This document shows, one piece after another, positions 36,221 to 47,886 of a DNA stretch of 64,000 bases. The notes beneath the pieces are model-generated. The model saw nothing but the letters and a program-made list of their open reading frames with translations. It was not told the origin of the DNA and ran no database searches. A program made the position numbers and the translations under genes. Location: assembly GCF_002575655.3 (NCBI RefSeq), contig NC_053039.3:222785622-222849621 (forward strand), in the 5' to 3' direction. The stretch is from Aegilops tauschii subsp. strangulata. Lineage: Eukaryota; Streptophyta; Magnoliopsida; Poales; Poaceae. How positions within the stretch are numbered: position 1 is the stretch's first letter; each line of letters begins with the position of its first letter.

Positions 36221-37155
36221 AACGTTTGCTTGTCCTCAAGCAATTCAGTTGATAAACTGAAAGTGATAAAGAAAAACTTTTACAAACTCTGTTTGCTCTT
36301 GTTGTTGTAAATATGTAAAGCCAGCATTCAAGTTTTCAGCAAAGATTATGAACTAATCATATTCAGAATAACATTTAGGTCTCATGTTTACTCATATCAA
36401 TGGCATAATCAACTAGCGAGCAATAATAATAAATCTCGGATGACAACACTTTCTCAAAACAATCATAATATGATATAACAAGATGGTATCTCACTAGCCC
36501 TTTCTGAGACCGCAAAACATAAATGCAGAGCACCTCTTAAGATCAAGGACTGACTAAACATTGTAATTCATGGTAAAAGAGATCCAGTCATAGTCATACC
36601 CAATATAAATTAATAGTAATGCATGCAAACGACAGCGGTGCTCTCCAACTGGTGCTTTTTAATAAGAGGATGATGACTGAACATAAAAGTAAATAGATAG
36701 GCCCTTCGTAGAGGGAAGCAGGGATTTGTAGAGGTGCCAGAGCTCGATTTTGAAATAGAGATAAATAATATTTTGAGCGGCATACTTTATTGTCAACATA
36801 ACAACCGAGAGATCTCGATATCTTCCATGCTACACACATTATAGGCGGTTCCCAAACAGAATGGTAAAGTTTATACTCCCCCACCACCAACAAGCATCAA
36901 TCCATGGCTGGCCCGAAACAACTGGTGCCTCCAACTAACAACAGTCCTGGGGAGTTTTGTTTGCAATTATTTTGATTTGATTTGAGCATGGGACTGGGCA
37001 TCCCGGTGACCAGCAATTTTCTCGTGAGTGAGGAGCGGAGTCCACTCCTCTTGAGAATAACCCGCCTAGCATGGAGGATACACACAACCCTAGTTGATAC
37101 ATGAGCTAATCGAGCATACAAAAACAGAATTTCATTTGAAGGTTTAGAGTTTGGC
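36221..37155 (-). other. Element C 3' untranslated region, distal part
   Basis: No supportable coding sequence. It is continuous with 47887-48975 once chromovirus F is removed. Confidence 0.6.
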
Positions 37156-39782
37156 TGTAGCGACCCGACCTCAGACGGTCAAGTCTCTGTGCATCAGTGT
37201 CATCCCTGGATCGGTAATGCTGACACGCACAGTACTTGAGGATTTATAACAGAGTAGCAATCACACATTTATTACATCGAATGTCTCAAAAGAGAACTTA
37301 TTACAATAAATATGGCATAAGGCCATCTAAAACGATAACAGCGGAAAGCTTGGAAGATAAAGTGAGTCCATCAACTCCAACGGCATCACTGAGTGAAAGA
37401 CCACGACCTAAGGCACCTTACTCGTCGTCTGAAAAGTTTACAACATGATACGTTGCAACCCGAAAATGGGTCAGCACATGGAATATGTTGGCAATGTAAC
37501 ACAAGAGAGTAATGAACAGAATAAAGCTATCACTACATGCATATATGGCTGGTGGAGGCTGTATGGTTAATATGTTTTGCGGAAAGCCAATTTTTTCCTA
37601 CAACAAAGGGATAAATTTTATTTAACTACAAAGTTGGTTCAAAACATTGAGAATGGTAAACCCCATCACAATCCCAATTAAAAGGTAATTAAATAACCCA
37701 ATCAATATTTATTACTAAGATTGATGAGATCCACATGATAATCCAAGAACTAGATACTCAAGACGTCCATAACCGGGGACACGGCTAACCATGATTAGTT
37801 TGTACACTCTGCAGAGGTTTGTGCACTTTTCCCACAAGACTCAATCTCCTCCGTTGGATTTCTCGCACTACATAATGTTTGAGAAACGGATGACCGAGAA
37901 ACAGTTTTTCCGAAGAGGTTCCCTTAACCGATAGATAGGCACGTACACCTACAATCCCCTACATCTGCTAGCCCATCATGGAAAGGTTTCCCACAACTTA
38001 CTCAACTATGACAGAGCCCATAATGGCATGTGGCTACACACGGAAGTTTCTAGCATGAATAATCTTATGATCCCTTTGAGCCTGGGTGGAAATCCATAGG
38101 AGAATCACACGGTACCCCGGGATTTCCAAAAAAATACAGGCAATCACTGGGTTCCCCAGGTGCCTCAATCCACCCAGATGTGTGTTAAAGTTGCCACCTT
38201 AAGTTAACCAATAATTAACAATACTCACATTTTTCATCAATACTCTCAAACCCAAACCACGTCTACGAGCATAGCATGGCAGTATAAGCAACGTAGAAGT
38301 AACTCCCATAGGTTTGATAATAAACAGGTGAATAGGTACTACCTCATCTACTTCCCAAACCCACAATTTAATCAGATGCTAACCATGCAATTGTTTGAGG
38401 ATTGATCTAATGCAATAAAACTGGGTAGTAAAGAGGTATGATCAAAGTGTTACTTGCCTTGCTGATGATCCGCGAAACCTAGAGACTCGTAGTAGCACGC
38501 TTCGCACTCCGGGTACTCTATCGCAAACAAACAAGCATACAATAAGCAATCAAGCAAGGGCATGGGTAAAACTCAAATAAGAGATCTAACCAGAAAGTTC
38601 AACTTAAGAACTCCGGTTTGCAAAAAGAATCAAATCAAACGAAGCAACAAAACTCAAACGGCGAAAGAAACAAGCTTCGATTACTAATCTGGACTAAAGT
38701 CAAATTTTACAGTAGCAAAAACTTGTTGAAGTTGATTAAACAGAAAGAGGGCTTCGAGACGAAACTCTAGGCGCTTGAATCGCATGATTCCGATAAACGG
38801 GCGAAAAGATAAACTAAAACGAAAATCTGATCAGAAATCACGATCGAAAATAATCGTGGAAAATCCGAGAAAAAGAAAAACTGACGAACAGGCTAACGAA
38901 AGAACGTTCGCTGTCTGCGGCTAAACGGTGAAAATCGTTCGTTAAAACGAACGAACGAACGGGCGTTCGCTAAATAAATAAACCAAAAAAAAGGATCTAA
39001 ACATAAAAAACGCATCTAGGGTTTCGAAAAAAACGATCGGTTTTCTCGCAAAAACCGAGTCGGCGACGGCGACTACCTCCGGTGAAGTCCGGCGAGACGG
39101 CGGCGGCGGCGGGTGGCGGCAGGCGGCGGCGGAGGCTGGCGCGGACGCGGGCGGCGGCTAGGGTTTGGGCGTCGGGGCGCGGGTGGGCTGGCGGAGGGCG
39201 GCTGGGCCTGGGGCAACTCGAGGCTGCGGCTTATAAACCCCCCCCCCCCCCCGGGCGGAGTCCCGCTCGGGTACGGCCCGAAGTCGGTTTCGTTTTTTTA
39301 AATTATTCCGCGCAGAAAAACGAATAAAATAAATACTAAACCGACTCCAAAAATCCTAAAATAAATTTTCCCCGTCCTCTAAAAATCTACCGGACAAGGT
39401 GAACATTTATTTGGGACTCTAATGCAATTTTGAAAAACGCATATTTTTCCTAATTCAAATAAATTAGCGGTAAAACTCCGAATAAAATTCTTATTTGATT
39501 TTAATATTAAATCTCCGATATTTCTTTATTTTGAGGAAGTCATTTTATCCACTCGCTTTTATTTTTAGAAAGAAATATTCAAAGAGAAAATAATTAAAAT
39601 CAAACGATCCTCTTTTCAAAATTCGAGAAAAACTCGAATATGAAAATAATGAAATCCCCAACTCTCTCCGTGGGTCCTTGAGTTGCGTAGAATTTCTAGG
39701 GTCAAACCAAAATGCAATAAAATATGATATGCAATGATGATCTAATGTATAACATTCCAAATTGAAAATTTGGGATGTTACA
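37156..39782 (-). repeat. Element F 3' LTR
   Basis: About 2.63 kb with TG...CA ends. It contains a CGG-rich stretch (39090-39140), a C-run (39239-39252) and a short perfect palindrome CGTTCGTT-AA-AACGAACG near 38936. Confidence 0.93.
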
Positions 39783-39784
39783 AA

Positions 39785-39797
39785 CCTACCCCCCTTA
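39785..39797 (-). promoter_or_regulatory. Element F polypurine tract
   Basis: The minus strand reads TTAAGGGGGGTAGG just before the LTR. It overlaps the end of the pol reading frame. Confidence 0.8.
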
Positions 39798-41651
39798 AGA
39801 TGAATCTCGCCCTCGAGATTCGGGTTGGCTAGAAAATAGGTGAGGGTAATCCTTCCGTAGGTCTTCCTCTCATTCCCAGGTGGCTTCATCTTCGGTATGG
39901 TGACTCCACTGAACTTTGCAGAGCTTGATTACTTTGCTGCGTGTGACTCGGCTGGCAAACTCAAGAATATTGACTGGTTTCTCCTCATATGTCAAATCAC
40001 TATCCAACTGTATCGCTTCCAGCGGCACTGTATCTCTTAGAGGAATATCAGCCATCTCTGCGTGGCTCTTCTTCAACTGAGAAACATGGAACACGTCGTG
40101 AACTCCTGACAATCCTTCAGGCAACTCCAACTTGTAAGCAACTTCTCCCATACGCTCCAAAACTTGGTATGGTCCCACAAAACGTGGTGCTAACTTTCCC
40201 TTAACTCCAAAACGCTTCACTCCTCGAAGTGGGGATACACGAAGATACACTCTGTCTCCAACTTCGTAAACTGTCTCCTTGCATTTAGAATCCGCATAAC
40301 TCTTCTGCCTGGACTGGGCTACCTTGAGTCTATCGCGAATCAGCTTAACCTTCTCTTCAGACTCTTTAATCAAATCTGGTCCAAACAACTGTTGGTCTCC
40401 AACTTCGTCCCACAACAACGGTGTTCTGCACCTCCTTCCGTACAAAGCTTCGAAAGGGGTCAACTTCAAACTGGCTTGATAGCTGTTGTTGTAAGAGAAC
40501 TCTGCATACGTCAAATTATCGTCCCAACTAGATCCATAGTCTAGTGCACAAGCTCTCAACATGTCCTCCAGAATCTGATTGACTCTCTCAGTTTGTCCAT
40601 CTGTCTGCGGGTGAAAAGCTGTACTGAACTCTAGCCTGGTTCCCAAAGTTTCATGCAACTGATTCCAAAACTTTGAGGTAAACTGGGTTCCTCTATGTGA
40701 TACAATGGTCCTCGGAACTCCATGTAGACATATGATCCTGGTCATGTATATCTTTGCCAACTTAGCACTAGTGTAAGTGGTCTTCACTGGGATGAAATGA
40801 GCTACTTTCGTCAAACGATCGACTACAACCCATATCGAGTCATAGCCTGAACGAGTCCTGGGCAATCCCGTGATAAAATCCATGCCTAGCTTGTCCCACT
40901 TCCATTCGGGTATCAGCAATGGTTGTAGCAATCCTGCTGGCTTCTGATGCTCTGCCTTCACTCTCTGACATACATCACAAACTGCAACATACTCTGCAAT
41001 ATCCTTCTTCATTCCGGTCCACCAAAAACTATCCTTCAAATCCAGATACATCTTGGTATTTCCTGGGTGAATCGAATATGGCGAATCATGGGCCTCTTGC
41101 AGAATCAACTTTCTGATCTCTGGATCATTTGGCACATATACGCGGTCCTCAAACCATAAGGTATCGTGCTCATCCTCACGAAATCCTTTAGCTTTTCCTT
41201 TGCTCATTCTTTCCTTTATCTCGGCAATCTCCTTGTTCGTCTTTTGAGCTTCTCTGATCTTATCCATCAATGTAGATTGAATCTCCAAAGCTGCTACATA
41301 ACCTCTCGGAACAATTTCCAAACATAGCTCGCGTAGGTCATCTGCCAACTCCTTGGGTAATCCGCCGGTCATGAGTGTATTGACATGACTTTTGCGGCTC
41401 AATGCATCGGCTACTACGTTAGCCTTTCCAGGATGATAATGCAACCTCATGTCATAATCCTTAATGAGTTCCAACCATCTCCTCTGCCTGAGATTCAACT
41501 CTTTCTGCGTGAAGATATACTTCAAACTCTTGTGATCCGTGTATACCTCACAATGGTTTTCGATGAGAAAATGTCTCCAAGTCTTCAACGCATGCACTAC
41601 GGCTGCTAACTCCAAATCATTCGTAGCATAATTTAACTCATGGGGTTTAAG
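39795..41651 (-). pseudogene. Element F pol: RNase H, integrase, chromodomain
   Basis: Downstream of an in-frame TAG (41652-41654) the frame continues with RNase H ([34 protein letters not shown]). The integrase zinc-binding region follows ([11 protein letters not shown]...[11 protein letters not shown]), then the catalytic core starting [16 protein letters not shown] and containing [17 protein letters not shown]. The second catalytic Asp is replaced: the string is IVSHRGTQF where the family has IVSDRGTQF (codon 40695-40697). The C-terminus has the GPY-type region ([15 protein letters not shown]) and a chromodomain part ([15 protein letters not shown]). A TGA at 39870-39872 cuts the last 20 or so codons of the chromodomain region. 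In a live element this part removes template RNA and inserts the DNA at chromatin marked sites. Confidence 0.9.
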
Positions 41652-42884
41652 CTATCGTGAGGCATATGAAACAACTCTTCCCTCCTGCATAAGTACGGCT
41701 CCAAGTCCTCGACGAGAAGCGTCACAATACACTTCGTAATCCTTGCGTTGATCTGGCAGAATCAACACTGGTGATGTAACCAAGCGTTTCTTCAACTCCT
41801 GAAAACTGGCCTCACATTCCTCAGTCCATTTGAACTTGGTGTCCTTCTTTAACAACTCCATCATAGGCTTTGCAATCTTTGAGAAATTCTCAATGAACCT
41901 CCGGTAGTATACTGCGAGTCCAAGAAAACTCCGGATCTCTCCAACTGACGTGGGTGCTTCCCAATTTGTCACAGTGACAACTTTGGTGGGGTCTACCGCT
42001 ATTCCTTCTCCGGATATAACATGTCCAAGAAATCCAACTTCCTTCAACCAAAACTCACACTTGCTGAACTTGGCGTATAGCTGATGTTCTCTGAGCTTCC
42101 CAAGTACTAAACGCAAATGCTCTTTATGCTCCTCTTCATTCTTCGAGTAGACCAGAATATCATCAATGAACACCACAACGAACTTATCCAAAAACTCCAT
42201 AAACACCTTGTTCATCATGTTCATAAAATAGGCAGGTGCGTTAGTCAGAGCGAATGACATAACGGTATACTCATATAGCCCGTACCTCGTGGTAAAAGCT
42301 GTCTTAGGTATATCCTGCTCTCGAATCTTCAGCTGGTGGTACCCTGATCGCAGATCGATTTTGGAAAACACCTTAGCTCCTTGAAGTTGGTCAAACAAAT
42401 CATTGATCATTGGCAGTGGGTACTTGTTCTTGATCGTCACCTCATTCAATCCTCGATAATCAACAACCATCCTTAACGATCCATCCTTCTTCTCCACTAG
42501 AAGCACTGGCGATCCCCAAGGTGACGAACTTGGGCGAATATAACCTTTATCCAGTAACTCCTTGATCTGCTTCTTAATTTCCTCCAAATCCTTTGCGGGC
42601 ATTCTGTACGGCCTCTTAGATATTGGCCCTGTGCCTGGCAAAAGCTCAATTAAAAATTCAAAGTCTCCATCCGGTGGCATGCCTGGCAACTCTTCTGGAA
42701 ATACATCCGGGAAATCCTTTACCACTGGTACTTCCTCCTGTACAACTCCTGATAAGGAATTTACTTGAGTCCTATTCGGCACATGCCGGGATACATACTT
42801 GATCCTTCTTCCTTCTGGGGTGGTGAGCAGAATCGTCTGACTGGCGCAATCGATGTTTCCTCCATACATCGATATCCAATCCAA
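41652..42884 (-). pseudogene. Element F reverse transcriptase
   Basis: The RT frame begins, after a frame jump, at [16 protein letters not shown]. It has the linker [15 protein letters not shown], the RT motifs [36 protein letters not shown] and [17 protein letters not shown], the catalytic [15 protein letters not shown] (the FIDD variant of YxDD), and the thumb/connection part [15 protein letters not shown]. RNase H begins in [19 protein letters not shown]. The frame runs intact until a TAG at 41652-41654, where related elements have a Gln codon. It is separated from the protease frame by a 5-bp tandem duplication at 42876-42885. Confidence 0.92.
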
Positions 42885-43198
42885 TCCATACCCAGAATCA
42901 CATCCAAACCTTGTGACTCCAAAATTATCAGGTCTGACGGGAAAACATGCCTACCTATGGTCAACGGCATCTGAAAACATCCTTGGCTTGCCATATACTC
43001 TGCTCCTGGCGAGCTTACTAACAAAGGTGTACTAAGAACTTTGGTGGGCAGTTTATACTTATCCACAAATCCCCTTGATATGTATGAATGCGATGCACCA
43101 GTATCAAAAAGAACAACTGCAGTAAATGACTTCACCAAAAACTTACCTATTACTGCATCTGGTTGAGCTTCAACCTCCTCCACGTTAACGTGGTTCAC
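42761..43198 (-). pseudogene. Element F aspartic protease
   Basis: The catalytic motif is FDTGASHSYISRGFVDKY, and the flap/C-terminal ILGMDWI is also present. The frame then runs off into out-of-frame sequence because ATTGG is duplicated in the DNA for MDWI (plus-strand CCAATCCAAT at 42876-42885). In the family the protease cuts Gag-Pol. Upstream the frame is open towards the gag zinc-knuckle part. Confidence 0.88.
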
Positions 43199-44215
43199 TT
43201 GTGGCCTGTTGAAAGGGTTGGGCTTCTTCCCAGAGCTTCCATTGCCGTTTCCATTCTTAGCTTCAGGATGTTCATTGGCGTAATGCCTGGTCTTCTGGCA
43301 CTTGTAGCAAGTAACGTGGCTTAAATATTTCTTGGCGGGCGTTGCCGGGTTGGAACGGTTCTGTCCGTTGCTTCCTCCACCATTCCCGTTCTTGGGGCCA
43401 CTATGATTGTGCGAACTTCCTCCAGTGTGATTGTTACCTCCATGGTTATGCTGAAAGGGTCCTCCCGAGTTCGAGGTAAAACAGGGTCTCTGCTGAGCTC
43501 CGGAATTGTACTTCCCTTGTCCATACTTCCTCTTGCGGCTATCAATCTGCTGCTACTTCCCTTCAAGCATGAGAGCTCTATCTACCAACTTATAGTAGTT
43601 ATTGAAATTTGCCACCATCAACTGCATGCTCAGCTCATCATTCAGTCCTTCCAGAAACTTCTCCTGCTTAGCTGCATCTGTAGCGACGTCATCTCGGGCA
43701 TAACGTGCTAGCTTACTAAAGTCATCCACATACTGGCCAACAGTGCGCCCTCCTTGGCGTAAGTTGCGAAACTCACGCTTCTTCATGGCCATAGCTCCTG
43801 TTGATACATGGGCAGTGTGAAAAGCCTGCTGGAACTGGTCCCATGTAATAGTGTCGATGGGGTAAGTGACTATGAAATTCTCCCACCATGATGCTGCGGG
43901 TCCATCAAGTTGATGTGCGGCAAAATGCACTCTCTCCGCATCTGTGCATCTTGCAGTATCCAACTCCCTTTCAATCTTGCGGAGCCAATCATCTACAACA
44001 ACTGGCTCAGTCCTACTGGAGAACACCGGCGGATTCAGCCTAAGAAAACGGGCTAAGTGATCAACAGGTGGTGGTGGTGGGTTGTTGTTGTTGTTCCCCT
44101 GATTCTGATTCTGGACTAGTATCTGCATCAATGCATTCTGCTGCTGGATCAACTAAGTGAGCTCCGGTGGGAAAGCAAATCCACGTCGCGTCTCGGAGGC
44201 ATCTGCTGGGTTTAG
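43199..44215 (-). pseudogene. Element F gag, with two nonsense codons and a degenerate zinc knuckle
   Basis: Gag core motifs are clear: LARFLRLNPPVFSSRTEPVV, AAHQLDGPAASWWENF, FRNLRQGGRTVGQYVDDFSK and KQEKFLEGLNDELS. A TAG at 44153-44155 separates the N-terminal FAFPPELT from LIQQQNALM, and a TAG at 43553-43555 follows LMLEGK. Beyond that a Gly/Asn-rich stretch leads to a zinc knuckle written CYKCQKTRHYANEH. The fourth ligand of the usual CCHC knuckle is His here instead of Cys, and the Gly before the His is Arg. Gag forms the particle and packages RNA. The start codon is not certain, since an AG acceptor-like site lies near 44208. Confidence 0.85.
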
Positions 44216-44402
44216 AAAAGACGAGAAAACAGACTAGAATGAGGTCAAGGGGAAAACACTACCCATATGCACATGAGACAAACACAAACATATCACTCAA
44301 TCAATCAAACAAGGGCATACAATCGGTCTAGAACTATCGTTACCAAAGTGCTCGGACTATACTATATACATGGTGGAATACTACTACTGATATGGTGGTC
44401 GA

Positions 44403-45140
44403 CTAGAAAAATTGATCGGTCGAAGACTCCATGATATCCGCTCCAACTTCTTCAACATAGTCATCATCGCTATCGTCGGGATCCGAGTCGGTGTCGTCGA
44501 TGATGGTGTAGTTCTCCGTGCAAGTGGAACCGTCGTATTCTCCTCCTGGCGCGGGGTCTCCCATGAATACTCCCAGCTTCCTTGTCAGGTCGTCATTCTT
44601 CTCTACTAGTACGACAATCTCCTCCATATAATCCTCGCGAGTAGCCTTGAGTTCTTCCTCCAGTTCCGTGATCCTTGTTATTGCGTTCTTCAAATCTGTC
44701 ATGCCTGCGCACATCTGGTTCTCCTGGCGTCGAATGTGCTGGTTTAACTCCTGGATGAAAGCTGCAATCGATCTGTCCTTCCTGGTGCTGATCATCTCCC
44801 ATTGCTCATCTCGGCGCCCACAAATCTGGTAGATAGTATCCTTGAGATCCTTGTGGTAAACTTCCCCAATGCGTCCCATGGTGATGTGGGCTGCCATACT
44901 CTTTCCTAGACTCCAGGTTGGTGCATCAAAGGAACACTCTATGGGCTCAGTGACTGGCGTGAATGTCCTTCCTGGAACTTGAACTTGAATCATCCAGCGC
45001 TCCTCTTCTGGTAAAGTGGCGTTGTAAATCCCGGTGAAGCTTGGTATTCCGATGTTCAGGTACCTAGTAACTTCCTTCAAGTGGCGTCCAAAAGGGGTGT
45101 CTTCATCCGGTTGCGTGAACTTGTTCCTTGCGTCCGCCAT
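44403..45140 (-). CDS. Element F upstream accessory ORF, 245 aa, intact
   Basis: An uninterrupted frame from ATG at 45140 to TAG at 44403 lies between the PBS (45233-45245) and gag, on the same strand. The N-terminal two-thirds look globular (FGRHLKEVTRYLNIGIPSFT, WMIQVQVPGRTFTPV, ITMGRIGEVYHKDLKDTIYQ). A coiled-coil-like part follows (ITELEEELKATREDYMEEIV), then an acidic tail (DDTDSDPDDSDDDYVEEV). I see no catalytic motif and do not recognise a function. Additional ORFs before gag are known in several plant Gypsy lineages, and this is probably one of those. It is notable that it has no stop or frameshift while every other gene of the element is broken. The acidic tail and coiled coil would fit a protein-protein interaction role, but that is a guess. 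Confidence 0.75.
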   Translation of the reverse strand: MADARNKFTQPDEDTPFGRHLKEVTRYLNIGIPSFTGIYNATLPEEERWMIQVQVPGRTFTPVTEPIECSFDAPTWSLGKSMAAHITMGRIGEVYHKDLKDTIYQICGRRDEQWEMISTRKDRSIAAFIQELNQHIRRQENQMCAGMTDLKNAITRITELEEELKATREDYMEEIVVLVEKNDDLTRKLGVFMGDPAPGGEYDGSTCTENYTIIDDTDSDPDDSDDDYVEEVGADIMESSTDQFF

Positions 45141-45232
45141 CCTAAAGAGTAGAAAATGGAGAGGAGTCAGAAATGAGAAGAGAGTAGTGATCTAGGGCTT
45201 TAGCTTAGTGGTCGTGTCCTACAGTCAGCATG

Positions 45233-45245
45233 TGCTCTAATACCA
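45233..45245 (-). promoter_or_regulatory. Element F primer-binding site (initiator tRNA-Met type)
   Basis: The minus strand reads TGGTATTAGAGCA three bases after the LTR end, one mismatch from the common TGGTATCAGAGC. Confidence 0.82.
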
Positions 45246-45248
45246 TCT

Positions 45249-47881
45249 TGTAGCGACCCGACCTCAGACGGTCAAGTCTCTGTGCATCAGTGAAATCCCT
45301 GGATCGGTAATGCTGACACGCACAGTACTTGAGGATTTATAACAGAGTAGCAATCACACACTTATTACAACGAATGTCTCAAAAGAGAACTTATTACAAT
45401 AAATATGGCTTAAGGCCATCTAAAACGATAACAACGGAAAGCTTGGAAGATAAAGTGAGTCCATCAACTCCAACGGCATCACTGAGTGAAAGACCACGAC
45501 CTAAGGCACCTTACTCGTCGTCTGAAAAGTCTGCAACATGATACGTTGCAGCCCGAAAATGGGTCAGCACATGGAATATGCTGGCAATGTAACACAAGAG
45601 AGTAATGAATAGAATAAAGCTATCACTACATGCATATATGGCTGGTGGAGGCTGTATGGTTAATATGTTTTGCGAAAAGCCAATTTTTTCCTACAACAAA
45701 GGAATAAATTTTATTTAACTACAAAGTTGGTTGAAAACATTGAGAATGGTAAACCCCATATCAATCCCAATTAAAATGTAATTAAATAACCCAATCAATA
45801 TTTATTATTAAGAGTGATGAGGTCCACATGATAATCCAAGAACTAGATACTCAAGACGTCCATAACTGGGGACACGGCTAACCATGATTAGTTTGTCCAC
45901 TCTACAGAGGTTTGTGCACTTTTCCCACAAGACTCGGTCTCCTCCGTTGGATTTCTCACACTACATAATGTTTGAGAAACGGATGACCGAGACACAGTTT
46001 TTCCGAAAAGGCCCCCTTAACCGATAGATAGGCCTGTACACCTACAACCCCCTACATCTGCTAGCCCATCATGGAAAGGTTTCCCACAACTTACTCAACT
46101 ATGACAGAGCCCATAATGGCATGTGGCTACACACGGAAGTTTCTAGCATGAATAATCTTATGATCCCTTTGAGCCTGGGTGGCAATCCAAAGGAGAATCA
46201 CACGGTACCCCGGGATTTCCAAAAAAAATACAGGCAATCACTGGGTTCCCCAGGTGCCTCAATCCACCCAGATGTGTGTTAAAGTTGCCACCTTAAGTTA
46301 ACAAATAATTAACAATACTCACATCTGTCATGAATACTCTCAAACCCAAACCACGTCTACGAGCATAGCATGGCAGTATAAGCAACGTAGAAGTAACTCC
46401 CATAGGTTTGATAATAAACAGGTGAATAGGTACTACCTCATCTACTTCCCAAACCCACAATTTAATCAGATACTAACCATGCAATTGTTTGAGGATTGAT
46501 CTAATGCAATAAAACTGGGTAGTAAAGAGGTATGATCAAAGTGTTACTTGCCTTGCTGATGATCCGCGAAACCTAGAGACTCGTAGTAGCACGCTTCGCA
46601 CTCCGGGTACTCTATCGCAAACAAACAAGCATACAATAAGCAATCAAGCAAGGGCATGGGTAAAACTCAAATAAGAAATCTAACCAGAAAGTTCAACTTA
46701 AGAACTCCGGTTTGCAAAAAGAATCAAATCAAACGAAGCAACAAAACTCAAACGGCGAAAGAAACAAGCTTCGATTACTAATCTGGACTAAAGTCAAATT
46801 TTACAGTAGCAAAAACTTGTTTAAGTTGATTAAACAGAAAGAGGGCTTCGAGACGAAACTCTAGGCGCTTGAATCGCATGATTCCGATAAACGGGCGAAA
46901 AGATAAACTAAAACGAAAATCGGATCAGAACTCGCGATCGAAAATAATCGCGGAAAATCCGAGAAAAAGAAAAACTGACGAACAGGCTAACGAACGAACG
47001 TTCGCTGTCTGCGGCTAAACGGTGAAAACCGTTCGTTAATACAACGGAATGAACGGGCGTTCGCTAAATAAATAAACCGAAAAAGAAACCGATCTAAACA
47101 TAAAAAAACGCATCTAGGGTTTCGAAAAAAACCGATCAGTTTTCTCGCGAAAACCGAGGCGGCGGCGGCGGCGGCGACTACCTCCGGCGAAGTCCGGTGA
47201 GACGGCGGCGCCGGCGGGCGGCTCCGGTGCAGCGGCGGCGGCGGCTGGCGCGGGCGGCGGCTAGGGTTTGGGCGTCGGGGCGCGGGTGGGCTGGCGGCGG
47301 GCGGCTGGGCCTGGGGAGGCTCGGGGCTGCGGCTTATAAAGCCCCCCCCCCCCCGGGCGGAGTCCCGCTCGGGTACGGCCTGAAGTCGGTTTCATTTTTT
47401 AAATTATTCCGCACAGAAAAACGAATCAAAGAAATACTAAACGGACTCCAAAAATCCTGAAATAAATTTTCCCATCCTTTAAAAATCTACCGGACAAGGT
47501 GAACATCTATTTGGGACTCTAGTGCAATTTTGAAAAACGCATATTTTTCCTAATTCAAATAAAATAGCGATAAAACTCCGAATAAAATTCTTATTTGATT
47601 TTAATATTAAATCTCCAATATTTCTTTATTTTGAGGAAGTCATTTTATCCTCTCTCTTTTATTTTTAAAAAGAAATATTCAAAGAGAAAATAATTAAAAT
47701 CAAACGATCCTCTTTTCAAAATTCAAGAAAAACTCGAATATGAAAATAATGAAATCCCAACTCTCTCCGTGGGTCCTTGAGTTGCGTAGAATTTCTAGGA
47801 TCAAACCAAAATGCAATAAAATATGATATGCAATGATGATCTAATGTATAACATTCCAAATTGAAAATTTGGGATGTTACA
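45249..47881 (-). repeat. Element F 5' LTR
   Basis: About 2.63 kb. It is collinear with 37156-39782, including the CGG-rich stretch (47156-47250) and a C-run near 47342. Confidence 0.93.
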
Positions 47882-47886
47882 TTGGC

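Larger units (their letters stand above)
37156..47881 (-). mobile_element. Element F: Tekay-type chromovirus (Gypsy), full structure
   Basis: This minus-strand element is 10.7 kb, flanked by TTGGC (37151-37155 and 47882-47886). The 5' LTR is 45249-47881, with a PBS of the initiator-Met type at 45233-45245. Then come an upstream ORF, gag, PR, RT, RNase H, integrase and chromodomain, the PPT at 39785-39797 and the 3' LTR at 37156-39782. The LTR starts TGTAACATCCCAAATT and ends GGTCGCTACA. The first 200 bases of the LTRs differ at about six sites. All polyprotein parts are present but several inactivating changes exist. Confidence 0.95.
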
